NCBI GenBank assembly: GCA_039105265.1
Contig: JAPFFF010000001.1
Coordinates: 930,001-994,000 of the forward strand
Length of the DNA stretch: 64,000 nt
Direction: 5' to 3'
Source: Tritrichomonas musculus
Taxonomy: Eukaryota > Parabasalia > Tritrichomonadida > Tritrichomonadidae
Shown: positions 29,391 through 39,998 of the stretch, in pieces
Position numbering within the stretch: the first letter of the stretch is position 1
Layout: each line of letters starts with the position of its first letter
Translations under genes and position numbers: made by a program
The notes under the pieces: generated by a model
Seen by the model: the letters and a program-made list of their open reading frames with translations, nothing else
What the model was told of the DNA's origin: nothing
Database searches by the model: none

Positions 29391-30623
29391 ATGAAAATGA
29401 ATTCTATTTTTATGAGAGTCATCTTAATAATGCTAATATTAATGGTGGTATTCATTCAATGGCAGCGGAGTATCATTTATCAAGGCCAAGAAAAACGTCG
29501 ATCTTTTCGTTTATACAAAGAAGATAATATTGATGAAAATCAAACGATTATAAAGTCAAATGACGATTACCTAACTCCCATACTCAAAATTGGATTTATT
29601 GATCCTCTTTGTAATACAGTCATCAAGTTAATTAAAATTGTTTCCCATTTTTTGTCCACATTATTTCGCCACTTTTCGGAACTCTTTCTTTCATTATTCA
29701 AACATATCTATCTACGAATGCAGACGCTCCGAATTATCCCCAATTTTTTCCACGCAATTGGGCGATTCATTGCCAAAACGATCATCAAAATTATTTCCCA
29801 CTTTTTCTATGAAATGGGCAATTATTTTGACCATGTGGCCAAAAATTATGAAAAAGCCCTATTTTACTATGATAAAGCTGTCAGAAAGAACCATTCATCA
29901 GCGATAGCGAACGTTGGTCTTCTCTATTTAGAAGGGAAAGGAGTTCAGAAAAATTTCAGTGAAGCATTGAATTGCTTTCAAAAAGCTGCGCAACTTGGAG
30001 ATGCGAAAGGATACTTGAATATTGGGCTTCTTTATGAAGAAGGCATTTATGTTGAAAAGAACAATTTCAGAGCTTTGGACAACTATTTGAAAGCAGCCGA
30101 TTTAAATGACAAAGAAGCATTCTACAAAGTTGGCACTTTTCATAGAACTGCGTACGGCCAAAATACTGACTATTCGCTAGTTATCAAATATCTAAAGATG
30201 GCATCGGGTAAGAGACATCCCGAGGCTGTCTATACTCTCGGCTGTTTGCACAGAAACGGAGAAGGCGTTGAGAAAAATATTCAAAAAGCTGTTCGACTTT
30301 TCAAAAGAGCGGCCAACCTCGGATCGGTTGCGGCCGCTCTAGACCTCGCTGAGATGTACAGAAGCGGGCAATTTGTTGTGAGAAATAAAGATAAAATGCT
30401 CAAGTTTTACTTGAGAGCGGTAAGACTCGGTGACTCATCCGCTGCTTTGAAATTGGCCGAGATTTATGAGAAAGGTGAATTTTTCAATAAAGATTTGAAT
30501 AAGGCTCTGAAATTTTATGAAAAAGCTAAGGAACTCGGGGCTATTCATGTCGATGATAAAATAAAGACTCTTAAGAAAGGAACAAAAAAGAAAAGTATGC
30601 ATTATCTCAATGTTTATTATTAA
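29391..30623 (+). CDS. Membrane-anchored Sel1-repeat protein
   Basis: A 410-residue protein. Residues 5-23 are a hydrophobic signal anchor (IFMRVILIMLILMVVFIQW) followed by a basic flank. Residues 60-140 contain further amphipathic or hydrophobic helices. Residues about 150-390 hold six or seven Sel1-like repeats (cores such as GLLYLEGKGVQKNFSEALNC). The layout resembles ER-type Sel1/Hrd3 adaptors, which present the repeats in the lumen or cytosol, but the family here is short and no Hrd1 partner is visible. The ATG at 29391 is followed by another at 29397; either may be used. Codon use is somewhat more GC-rich than in neighbouring genes. Confidence 0.8.
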   Translation: MKMNSIFMRVILIMLILMVVFIQWQRSIIYQGQEKRRSFRLYKEDNIDENQTIIKSNDDYLTPILKIGFIDPLCNTVIKLIKIVSHFLSTLFRHFSELFLSLFKHIYLRMQTLRIIPNFFHAIGRFIAKTIIKIISHFFYEMGNYFDHVAKNYEKALFYYDKAVRKNHSSAIANVGLLYLEGKGVQKNFSEALNCFQKAAQLGDAKGYLNIGLLYEEGIYVEKNNFRALDNYLKAADLNDKEAFYKVGTFHRTAYGQNTDYSLVIKYLKMASGKRHPEAVYTLGCLHRNGEGVEKNIQKAVRLFKRAANLGSVAAALDLAEMYRSGQFVVRNKDKMLKFYLRAVRLGDSSAALKLAEIYEKGEFFNKDLNKALKFYEKAKELGAIHVDDKIKTLKKGTKKKSMHYLNVYY

Positions 30624-30862
30624 TTAAATAATTTTTACTTCTATATTAATAAAATTATATTTATTATCATTACGAAACGCTATTTTTTTATTTTGACTAA
30701 TTTATATTGAGTTTATCTTAAGATAAAAAATAATTTTAATATCAATTAAATTCTATGCAAATTTTTTTAATGGATATATATATAATTCATGTTATTGTAA
30801 TTAATACGATTGTATTCAATTTTTATATATTTTTAAATGAAATTTCCATTTATATCTTAAAC

Positions 30863-30979
30863 ATAGCAATTTATGTAGCATGCAAAAAAGGGCATTTGGA
30901 TATAGTTAAATTGTTATTGCACCATGAAGAAATAGATGTAAATATCATATGTATTTTTAAGATTTTAGTATTTCATTAA
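30863..30979 (+). pseudogene. Single ankyrin repeat remnant
   Basis: About 38 codons reading as one ankyrin unit (AIYVACKKGHLDIVKLLL then HHEEIDVN), after which the frame dissolves into AT-rich sequence. The upstream 36 codons of the same ORF are low-complexity. It is the kind of fragment left by DUF3447-ankyrin genes. Confidence 0.5.
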
Positions 30980-31020
30980 ATTTCAAAATCAATTGTTTTA
31001 ATTATATAATAAGAAAAAAA

Positions 31021-31386
31021 ATCAAATTTCTAATTGATTATTTTAATTATTTTTTAGTTTTTAATCTTTTAAAGAAGAAATTCAATGTTATATTTTGAAT
31101 GAAATTTTTTTTCGGAATTTGGATGAAATTACAATAAATCAATTATAGTTGGTTGACAAAAAAATATTTTTAGACAAAAAAATGTTTTCACATCACCTTT
31201 TTTTTAAATATTTTAATCTTGATTTTTATTGAAGATTATTTATCTTAATTATTTTATTAATAATGTATAAATGTTTATATATTTTTATATTATCAATAAA
31301 ACTATTAAAATATCTAAATTTAAGGAGAAATTCGACTAATTTTCATTATTCATATATTCAAATATTTTTTGGCTAAAATTAAATTA
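31021..31386. other. Intergenic, AT-rich
   Basis: No supported feature. Confidence 0.5.
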
Positions 31387-31520
31387 TTATTTGATTCGGT
31401 CTTCTTTGTTTGCTATAACTCCATCGCCTTTGAAAAATATTACAAAAACTCCATATCCTTTTGAAGAAGGGTAATATTTGTCTGCGGCATTTTTGTAATG
31501 TTTCGATATTTTTTTTTTAT
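31387..31520 (-). pseudogene. Sel1-repeat remnant
   Basis: The minus strand reads KNAADKYYPSSKGYGVFVIF then FKGDGVIANKED and a stop at 31387-31389. This is the recognisable end of one Sel1 unit (N-AADK) and the beginning of the next (GDG-x-x-N-K). No larger ORF surrounds it. It is likely the tail of a lost gene of the kinase-Sel1 kind. Confidence 0.5.
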
Positions 31521-31992
31521 TTTGTATTTATGAAATCACTAGTGATGAAGAAGTCAATGGAATTCATTTTAATATTTTTATGTTTTAACTTGATTGTTTC
31601 AATAGAATTATAAATTCAACTTGAACTCCAATTGATTTAAAAAGCATATCGCAATTTTTTAATACTATGACCATAATTTATTGTTAATTTATATATATAA
31701 GTTTTGGCATTCTCCATTATCAATACAAAAGATTTATATTATTCTTATACTAGAATTCTAGAAATAATGAAATCAGATGCAACATATAAAAACTTTCCAA
31801 TATAATATTGATAGCTAAGAGCTAGAAAAAGTTCAATTATATCTGTTGGTCATAATTTAATTTTTAATTTTGATTGAAAACTATCTATTCGAGCATATCT
31901 ATCTTTATTTAATTAAATTTTCAATTTGAATGGTGTAAAATTTTTTTTGAATTAGATTTGACCCAAAATTGTTTATTTCTATAGAAATTATA

Positions 31993-33753
31993 ATGAATGA
32001 TGAAGAATGGTCTAAAATCAAAAGTGATGCTGAACATTTTCTATCAGAAAATCAAGAAAAATATGAAATAATAAAAAATTTCCAAGAGCAACTTGTTAAT
32101 CTTACCAATGATAATTTTTTAGAGACGATTCAGTTTATTAAAGATCACCTAGATGTTTTTTTCAAAGATCATGGTACTGCAATTTCGTTTATTCATATTA
32201 TTATGCGGTCACTAGTTTTTAATTTTCAAAAATTTGAGCTTATTCTGGATATTGTCATTTATTTCTCGACAGAAATAAGAAATTCCAATATAAATGATTA
32301 CGAATTATTAAAAATCTGCGATATTTATCAAATTTCCCAAAATTATCTCTTTTATAAAAATTTTTTCACAATAGAAGCCATTACTAAGCAATCATATACT
32401 GATGACCTAATTTTCATCAAATTTTTACCGGAAATTGAGCAATATGACTCAGAATATGTCAAACTCAGAAAAAAAAATTTAAAATTGTTCACAAAACCGA
32501 AAATGCAAAACCTTTTAAAGGAAGTTGAGTCTGATCCAGAGAAACATATTCAAAACCGCACCATAAATTATCATCCGTCCCTTCTTCACAAATCGATTCG
32601 AGATGATGATATTTCACTTTTTCAGTCGATCCTTTCAAAAAACAATTTCAGTGTTAATCATCAAATTGCATTTTCATACTATGAGAGGACGCAAACGATA
32701 GACTCAGATTTGTGTTTGATTCAAATAGCGGCCACTTATTCGGCCATTAAAATATTCAAATTTTTGTGGATGCAAAATGACATAAATCTTCCTGAAAATC
32801 TCCTTCAATATTGTTTTTTTGGCTGTAATAATGAAATCATCCATTTGTGTGAAAATAAATTGCCACATGACGGAGCCATTTTGCAGACAATCTATTTGAA
32901 TAGACTTGATTTGCTTGATTATTACATTGAAAATTTTGAGGAGAAAATTGTTGAGAATAATGAAGTGATAAAAAATGCTTTTGTGAGTAGAACTGAAAAT
33001 GATGATTTATATCAATGTTTGAATTTCGATTGTTTGTTGGCTTCTGTTGATTTCTTGTCTATTCCAATCATCCAATCTTGTCTTCCTAAAATTATTTTCA
33101 TTGTCAAAAACGTCGACATGAAAAATTTGAATCAAAATTCGCTCTTCGTAAACAGGACTTCTTTGCTTGCTGCAAGCATCGGACATTTCGATTTGTTTAA
33201 ATTTCTCTATTCTCAGAATGATTCCGATTCTAAAGAAATCGATTTCTATTGGGATTGTCTGGTTCGTTCGATTTTATTGACAAATTTTGACGTTTTCAAA
33301 TTTCTGTTTTTCGAAAAAATTGGCAATTTTGCGTTGGATCATCAGCCCGCCATTTTCAGGCAGTGTATCATATTCGACTCTGATCTGACTAATTTTATTC
33401 TAGATTTCATGATTGATGAAATTGAATCGGATTCTGAAAATAAAACGGTTTTTGATGCTTTCAAATCTTTTATTCAATTTCATCATTTGCGTTTTCAATT
33501 GAAATATTATAATGAAGATGCTGTATTTAAAATGATTAAGTTGTTTCACTTCTTTGATGATAATGATGATAGTATTACCTGTTTCATCTTTGATTTGGCA
33601 AAAGTGGCGTCTAAAAAAATGATTTTGTCACTTTTTGATCGTCTTATTTTGATTTTAAATGAAACCGTCTTGGTAAAAATGAAAGATACTTTTGATGGAA
33701 TCGGTATTTCTTTAGTGGCTACATTTATACAATCAAAAATAAAATGTGAATAA
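31993..33753 (+). CDS. DUF3447/ankyrin-domain protein
   Basis: 586 residues from the ATG at 31993; the frame's earlier start is a TTG, so the ATG is preferred. The N-terminal 190 residues are the helical region typical of the trichomonad DUF3447 family. Degenerate ankyrin units follow, for example LLHKSIRDDDISLFQSIL and LIQIAATYSAIKIFKFL. The protein ends in its own stop with no recognisable C-terminal ankyrin array. No signal peptide or membrane segment. The role is presumably scaffolding; no enzymatic motif. Same family as the gene at 647-1840 but not a close duplicate. Confidence 0.8.
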   Translation: MNDEEWSKIKSDAEHFLSENQEKYEIIKNFQEQLVNLTNDNFLETIQFIKDHLDVFFKDHGTAISFIHIIMRSLVFNFQKFELILDIVIYFSTEIRNSNINDYELLKICDIYQISQNYLFYKNFFTIEAITKQSYTDDLIFIKFLPEIEQYDSEYVKLRKKNLKLFTKPKMQNLLKEVESDPEKHIQNRTINYHPSLLHKSIRDDDISLFQSILSKNNFSVNHQIAFSYYERTQTIDSDLCLIQIAATYSAIKIFKFLWMQNDINLPENLLQYCFFGCNNEIIHLCENKLPHDGAILQTIYLNRLDLLDYYIENFEEKIVENNEVIKNAFVSRTENDDLYQCLNFDCLLASVDFLSIPIIQSCLPKIIFIVKNVDMKNLNQNSLFVNRTSLLAASIGHFDLFKFLYSQNDSDSKEIDFYWDCLVRSILLTNFDVFKFLFFEKIGNFALDHQPAIFRQCIIFDSDLTNFILDFMIDEIESDSENKTVFDAFKSFIQFHHLRFQLKYYNEDAVFKMIKLFHFFDDNDDSITCFIFDLAKVASKKMILSLFDRLILILNETVLVKMKDTFDGIGISLVATFIQSKIKCE

Positions 33754-33921
33754 TAAAAATAAAAAAAATTCTTTCAAAAAGTTTTATTCAATATAAAAAA
33801 TCATCTTTTTTTCTCAATTAAACTTAAAATAAAATAAATAATAACAATTCCATGGTTTTTATTATTAATAATTGAGTTTGTTAAATATGAAAATAATAAC
33901 TTTTTTGTATTTTATTAATAT

Positions 33922-34623
33922 TTAATGTACTTTATCTTTTGATTTGAAATTAACGCCAGCAAACCAATCAAAGAACACTAGTAAATATGCAAAAGCAATG
34001 AATCCAATTCCCATTCCAACAAGATACTTGATAACATTTTGAATTCCAATTAGATCAACATCTATAAAGAAGTATGGATATCTTGACTTTTTTGTTGGGA
34101 TTACTGGAATAAAGTGTGCAACAATAAAAACAACAACTAAATAAGCAAATGGAAGAGATAGCCAGAAAAATGGATGAAGGGCATGAAATGTATTTTTTTC
34201 ACAAAAGAATATATAATCTAAAACAGTTAATAAAGGTGTTATATAATGAACCAAAATATCTTGAGTGTGATAAACGGTCGAGCTTCGAAAATTTGGATTC
34301 ATTTTGAATTTTCGTGGTGCCAAAAGATAATGATATATCAAATGAGTCAAAATAATTGATAGCATTACTTCGCCTCTGATTAGAGGAGAAACGTTGGAAA
34401 GCCCTGCTTTCCCTTTATTTTTTATGTCCTTAATTGTTTTAATAATTAAGAAAACAAAAAAAATTAGGCACCAAATATTACTTTGAAATGTAAAGTATAT
34501 CAAAAGTCGATATTGCATTCTTCCTACTAAAATTCCACTTGATAATAAAATACCAAATAAAATAATAGCAGCTGAGAATATCCTAAAAATAAGAGCAAAA
34601 GTTCTGTTTTTAATCACAAGCAT
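33922..34623 (-). CDS. AIG1/FAR-17a/Pr6Pr-like multi-pass membrane protein
   Basis: 233 residues with about six predicted membrane helices (near 9-32, 40-62, 88-101, 124-140, 151-172, 198-222). The family pattern is visible: YFTFQSNIW near 43-51, a conserved HYITP segment near 128, and SRYPYFFIDVD near 180-190 before the last helix. AIG1/ADTRP proteins are threonine-histidine lipid hydrolases for branched fatty-acid esters; Thr45 and His128 are in the expected kind of position. Substrate unknown. The ATG is the first codon of the frame, and the 3' end lies 168 bp from the DUF3447 gene in tail-to-tail orientation. Confidence 0.65.
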   Translation of the reverse strand: MLVIKNRTFALIFRIFSAAIILFGILLSSGILVGRMQYRLLIYFTFQSNIWCLIFFVFLIIKTIKDIKNKGKAGLSNVSPLIRGEVMLSIILTHLIYHYLLAPRKFKMNPNFRSSTVYHTQDILVHYITPLLTVLDYIFFCEKNTFHALHPFFWLSLPFAYLVVVFIVAHFIPVIPTKKSRYPYFFIDVDLIGIQNVIKYLVGMGIGFIAFAYLLVFFDWFAGVNFKSKDKVH

Positions 34624-35033
34624 GGTTTAAACCGAAATAGTTTGAGAAAACTTTTTGGAGGAAAGAAAAGATCCTGTTTCAAAAAATGATCCATCATTCA
34701 AAATTCAATAAAATAGCTTTCAGAAATTTATTTTAAATTGAATAAATTTTTTATATAATATTTTATGCTTATATCTCATGATATAAAAGATTATTTCAGA
34801 TATAATTTGTAAATATATTTTTCATATATATAAATTGCATTGTTTTAAAAATGTGACTTAGATCCCTAGAATAGATTTATTGAAAAATCAAAATTATAAA
34901 ATATCTAATTCTCCATCAAAATTAAATATTAAAAATTCCCTCTGTGAAAATTTTAGTATCATGAGTTATATTATCATGGAAAAATATGAAATCGCAATTA
35001 CTGATTCTTAAGGCTCCCTATTATTTTTAAATT
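34624..35033. other. Intergenic, AT-rich
   Basis: No supported feature beyond the upstream region of the AIG1-like gene. Confidence 0.5.
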
Positions 35034-35460
35034 TTAAAACTTTACATAAAAAAACATATGATTGGTTAACTGATATGCTAAATGTTTGTTAACCAAAAAT
35101 CTAAACGGTCTGAAGAAGAAGGCTCGTTTATGGAACGTATGACGATTATGAGATACTATTCGTTTGATATCAGTTGGCATGATATAGTCAGGAACATCAT
35201 CACAGTCGAAGTCATCAGTGTGAATGTAGTAGTTAGTAGTCATTTGAAGTTAACTAAAAAAGTTAGTTCGATATGAGTTTGGCTATCGTTTACAAATGAG
35301 TGTTGGAGCTATGGTAACGGACTATCATAAGGGATCGGGGCGGCGTAAATGGATGATCCATTCGCTAAGCTGGGTGAATGGAAAAAAGTTCCAAGCTTTT
35401 ATTTTCTGAAGAACGATAAAGGCCAATATTGACCATAACTGCTACGGGCAAATCCGATTT
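35034..35460. other. Higher-GC patch of unknown origin
   Basis: This stretch is visibly richer in G and C than its surroundings (for example GGGATCGGGGCGGCG near 35331-35345) and ends at a T-run (35463-35487). A 69-codon minus ORF (35034-35243) starts MTTNYYIHTDDFDCDDVPDY but matches nothing I know. It may be a remnant of an inserted element. No termini recognised. Confidence 0.3.
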
Positions 35461-35637
35461 CTTTTTTTTTTTTTTTTTTTTTTTTTTGTATAACTGGAAA
35501 ATCCTTCACATTTTTTTTGACAATTTTAAAAAAAATCATTAAAAATGATTTTTAAATTTTTTGGTCAGGGAAATGTTGGTTGAAAAAGTCTATGAATTTG
35601 TTATTACTATCTGAAATATTAAAGCTTATTCTTTGTT

Positions 35638-36758
35638 TTATCGTCTTGGTTTCTTGAATTCCCATTGTAATTGTATTTGTTGTAAGTTCTTTTGTTTCAT
35701 TATCAAATTCGCTAAATAATCGATAAATTGAAATAAACTATCAAAGTCATCGTCATTTCCTTCATTTGAATTATCAATATTAATAAAATTTAAAAATTGC
35801 ATTGCTATTCGTTGAGGTTTAAACAATGGCTCTTCTGGTTCTTCTGTATCTTCAACTGTTACTCCGAAACTAGCTGTTCTCCCTTTAATTTTTTCAATTT
35901 CTTCATTTGTCTTTGTTATAATTGTCTAATTCATTTCACCAATGGCTTTTATGAATTTTTAGAGTGTATGTACGTCATGAACTCTAATGCGCGTTCTGCC
36001 GAATGTGTATTCTAATGAACGTGTGGAATTCCTATCAATATTTACATTTTCTTACTTGTTTATTAAATCAATATTTGAGAATATACAATTTGTGAATTCA
36101 ATCAAAAGTTCGTTTGAATATGCATATACATCAATTTTCTCTTTATGCTTTCTTTCATTTAATGATTTAGTTTGACATTTTTCAAATTTCATTTTATAAT
36201 AAACTAAAAACCATAATGCAACATCAAAAAATAAATGTCTATTATAATAATCAATGTCTTTCAGATTCATCGCAATGGTACACAAATCTATATGAAACAA
36301 AAAAGCTGTTATATCATTAATAGTTTTATCACTAGCTTTACCGTTAGAACTTGGTTTTATATACAAAACAATTGGTTTGTATTTGGCCAATAATGGATTT
36401 AATTGATAAACAAAGGCTGCTTTTATTATACATTTCCAATTGGCTCGAATAAATCAGTGAATGATTTTAAATCTTTTGTAAATAATTTATGATCTTTTTT
36501 TCTAGCTAACCTTATTTATGAAAACAGACACAATGCCTTTTGAAGTGATTTTTATGTCTGGTTTAAAAAACAACACATCAACGGCAAGCGAAACATAAAT
36601 TTTTTGTTTAGAATTGATGTTATTCTCTTCTTTGAAAAAACGAATTGTCTCATGAATTTTCTCCATATTGTTATATTTTCTGGAAAATTTGGCGCTTTTT
36701 TATTTTGAAATTCTTCAACTTTTTGAATAGGAAGAATAAATGTTAAATATTTTCTTAA
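35638..36758 (-). pseudogene. Decayed repetitive transposase-like ORF, 3' part
   Basis: Minus-strand pieces in shifting frames read as one family of protein. They include IYVSLAVDVLFFKPDIKITS, a YIKPSSNGKASDKTINDIT block, the stretch NLKDIDYYNRHLFFDVALW, and a tail with STRSLEYTFGRTRIR. This matches the general look of the large repetitive transposase-like proteins of trichomonads (alternating DDE-type core blocks), but I cannot name the superfamily. At least two frame changes and a TAA near 35926 break it. Its 5' continuation lies beyond the TTAA element, at 37780-37965. Confidence 0.45.
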
Positions 36759-37779
36759 AGGTGTAGTCCAAACTATGAAATATATATAAAATTAAAAAAT
36801 AAATGTAACATTATACTATACTAAACACGTATAATATAAATATAAAATAATAAAAGATATTCTTAATCACATGTAAAGTTTAATAAAAGCTATATCTATC
36901 CATTATTTTTTTCAATTTTCAATTTGGCAAATCTACTTTTTAAAAGAAAACATCATTAGCATATGTATTATAATTTTTTTTTTTTTTTAGGATTATCGAT
37001 GTTTCAAGTAATGCCTTTCTTTTCAATTGTTATGATTCTATAAATATTATTGTTTCGCATATACTAAATATGGAAAAGCGCTTTTTTCTCAATTTTCCAA
37101 CGATTTTTTTTATATCATTTCGATACGTTTTATTCAAATAGTATTTTATTCATCAATTATCTTTTTGGTTATACAAAAATTAAATTTTGGCATAAAAATT
37201 GATATATTATGATGATAGGAAATGATATTAAAAATGGTTTGCATATAATGAGACAAATTGGTATAAATTAATGATATTTCTCTTCAAATAATATTAAATT
37301 CGAATAGAATTTTTTAGTTTCATTCGCAAATAATAGAAATTTCTTTTATTTGATGGTTAAACTTGTGAAAAATTTTCAATTCTTTTTGAAAAAAAAAAAA
37401 ATTGGACTTTCTTTGATAAAACTATTCAATTTCATTTCGTTATATAAAAGAGATAAATAAATAAAAAAGTAATATTTTCTCACTATTTATGTTTTTATAA
37501 TTAGTTCATATTTTATTTTTATTAGATTTTGAGCGCTTTTATCAAAATTGAAAAAAAAAAAAAAAAAAAAAAATGCATCATCAGTTCTCATCATCTAAAG
37601 AGAAACATAAAAAAAGCAAATCGTTACGATATTCTTAAAGTGTACCTTTGCTTATATTATAAATGGCGTTGAAAAGTTTTGATATGGGAAGATACTTATG
37701 GGGTGTGCAAAAATTGAATACTTTTTTGAATACTTTTCATTCAAATTTTCTTTGGGAAAAAATTTTTTATACTACACCC
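36759..37779. mobile_element. TTAA-flanked MITE, diverged relative of the foldback element
   Basis: Ends AGGTGTAGT and ACTACACCC, bordered by TTAA at 36755-36758 and 37780-37783. The right 120 bp resemble the arm of 22878-24362 (shared word ATACTTATGGGGTGTGCAAA). No ORF. The long arms of the younger copy are not preserved here. It splits the transposase-like ORF on the minus strand, whose reading makes sense on both sides of the TTAA. Confidence 0.65.
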
Positions 37780-37965
37780 TTAAAACTTCATATGATGCTG
37801 GCGATGATTTAAAAACATCAATAAGCATTTTATTTATCTCATCTGAGCATTTATCAAAACCTTCTAGATATAAATGAAGAAAATCTAATATGATATTATT
37901 ATTTGAAGGCTAGCCATTTTTTTCTATAAAAGAATATAACAAGTTTTGGTATAGGGTGTCCAACT
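37780..37965 (-). pseudogene. Transposase-like ORF, 5' part beyond the TTAA element
   Basis: The minus strand reads NNNIILDFLHLYLEGFDKCS and on to SSPASYEVL, ending at the TTAA where the MITE is inserted. The next codons resume at 36758 on the other side (RKYLTFILP). Further 5' the frame shifts (LEVGHPIPKLVIFFYRKK). Confidence 0.45.
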
Positions 37966-38136
37966 TCAAGTGTAGCATCTCAAGATATGAGCTATTGTAG
38001 AGTATAATTTTATTATTACATAAAAGTATGCATATTCTTAACAATATTTTATGTTTTGACAAATCAATAAAAAAAGTGTCATGTTAAGTTACACTTAACT
38101 TTTTATGTCGTCAAAAATTTTTAAAAAATTTTTGAA

Positions 38137-38138
<2 letters not shown>

Positions 38139-38182
<44 letters not shown>
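38139..38182. repeat. T44 homopolymer
   Basis: 44 consecutive T on the plus strand. It could be the trace of a poly(A)-type insertion or simple slippage. No coding remnant adjoins it. Confidence 0.8.
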
Positions 38183-38183
<1 letters not shown>

Positions 38184-38234
38184 GTGCAAATTTTTGATCA
38201 ATATTTTATTTGATATAACTCTTTTCATATGCTA

Positions 38235-38522
38235 CAAGATATCAGATATGAAATGTGATATAAAAATAATTGCAAACTTGATATAACTTACCGAGATCTC
38301 AAACAGATTTATCTTTTTTTATAATTGGTATTTGTGATTTTATTATATCTAAAAATAAATAATAGAATGTATTGATGTTTATTTTAAGATTAAAATAATA
38401 ATAAAAAAAATACATTCTTTTTTATGAAATATTTGAGAATGAATAACGATCATATATTTATCAAAAAGTTCAATTGAAAAATCTGATATCAAAAGCTGAG
38501 AAATAAAATTCTCGATCTCTGA
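38235..38522 (-). repeat. Partial copy of the TA-flanked MITE
   Basis: An inverted copy of 4246-4527 with scattered differences. It ends exactly where the Polinton-like terminus AGTAG begins at 38523, so the second virus-like element inserted into this MITE copy. Confidence 0.7.
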
Positions 38523-38531
38523 AGTAGATAC

Positions 38532-38576
38532 CCTAAGGGTGGCGTCTGATACTACGTATCATCTGCCCCCCTTAAG
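38532..38576 (+). repeat. Terminal hairpin of element 2
   Basis: A 21-nt left arm (38532-38552) and 21-nt right arm (38556-38576) around the loop TAC, with 16 of 21 positions complementary. It lies 9 bp inside the AGTAG end, as in element 1. Confidence 0.7.
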
Positions 38577-38773
38577 ATGAAACTCCATACCTTTTGACAT
38601 TTCTACATCATAGCACTTTCAATGTGAAACCTCGTGTCACCACCTCATGTTATCACCTCACGTTAAACTCATATCACCACCTCATGTCATCACCTCATGT
38701 CACACACCACATATCACGTCACACAACGGTTCACATAACGTGGTTCAACTGTAAAGTGTTTAAACAACTTCAA

Positions 38774-39972
38774 ATGAATTATCGAAGAGATGCTCGTTCA
38801 GATGAATCAATACCATTACCTATTGAAACGGTGTATAACTCTGTTAAGGATGCTATAACTACCATAAATGAAGATGGATGTGAAGATTACTTTCATAATG
38901 GCATTAAACATTTCAATCGAATCTATTTTAAGTATCCACCTGAATGGATTACATCTAATGTTGGTGAGAAGATAATCGGTGTACGTAACATGAAAATCAA
39001 TGTAAGGAAGTGTTTACGATTAAGGTTTGTATTGTATATTCGTAAATATAAACAAGATAAATTTAATGAATTAGCTGAAGGCTTGTATGATTTCATTGGT
39101 AATTTGAATGATGAACAGATTCAAACTGTTATTAATCGTATGGAAAGAGAAGATTGTAAAGTGTTTAAAGTTTATTATTGCAATGATATATTTGATAATG
39201 CAATTGATTTCATTGAAGATTTGAATGATGCAATTGATAATGTAAATATATATTATAAACTCTATAGAGATGTACTTAAATCGGCTCAATCAAATGATAA
39301 TAAGATTGCAGCACTAGACCAATTGAAGATATGGATGATCACACCATCATATGTTTACGAAACCATATTCCATTCCATCTTGATAGGGAAAATGATACTG
39401 ATATATATGAAGAGATTGGTAATGAAATAAGGTTAACCATTAATTCTCGTGAAAATTACGAATACTATGTTGATTTCATGATGACAGCTGATAATAATGA
39501 TGCAACCTATAAGAAATTCTATATGTGGGATAATGTTAATGACGAACCTTTACCATATAGTGTTATCAATCCAGGTGAATTAGATCTTAATATATATGAT
39601 GATAATACAGTTAATGATAGATTTGATTTTGATACAGCATGTTACTTTCATATTGGTGATAACAACCCATATCGTAATAGCATTCATTACATAACAAAGT
39701 TCCATCGTAAATTAATATTCAAACACATACTAACCAACTTACAATGTGAAGTAGCAGCATCATTTGCATCACAATCCAACCATAACCTCATTGGAAGAAC
39801 TAATGAAGCATACACCCCAATCAAATACTATAAGTTGAATGACAATGATTATAAGTTCTGGATTGAACTCTACGATGGAAATGAAATAGATATACCAGTT
39901 GCATTTGAAGATTTCTTTATGTTTACAATGGATGTAGTACTATTACAGAATCGTAAGTTGTTGTATAGTTAA
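38774..39972 (+). pseudogene. Conserved Polinton-family protein, possibly minor capsid (fossil element part)
   Basis: The counterpart of 9686-10657 in element 1. Shared features: the PIET segment, an HFNRIYFKYP block followed by W-x-T-SN-x-GE and GVR, and at the end PIKYYKLN and FWIELY. The copy is broken. The upstream 250 bp contains repeated CACCTCATGT-type words that look like simple tandem sequence. Confidence 0.6.
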
Positions 39973-39998
39973 TAACATTTTTACTTTGCATTGATCAA

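Noticed and set aside
39071-39289. Antisense ORF in element 2
   Set aside because: Ile/Asn-rich shadow of the plus-strand gene conserved with element 1.
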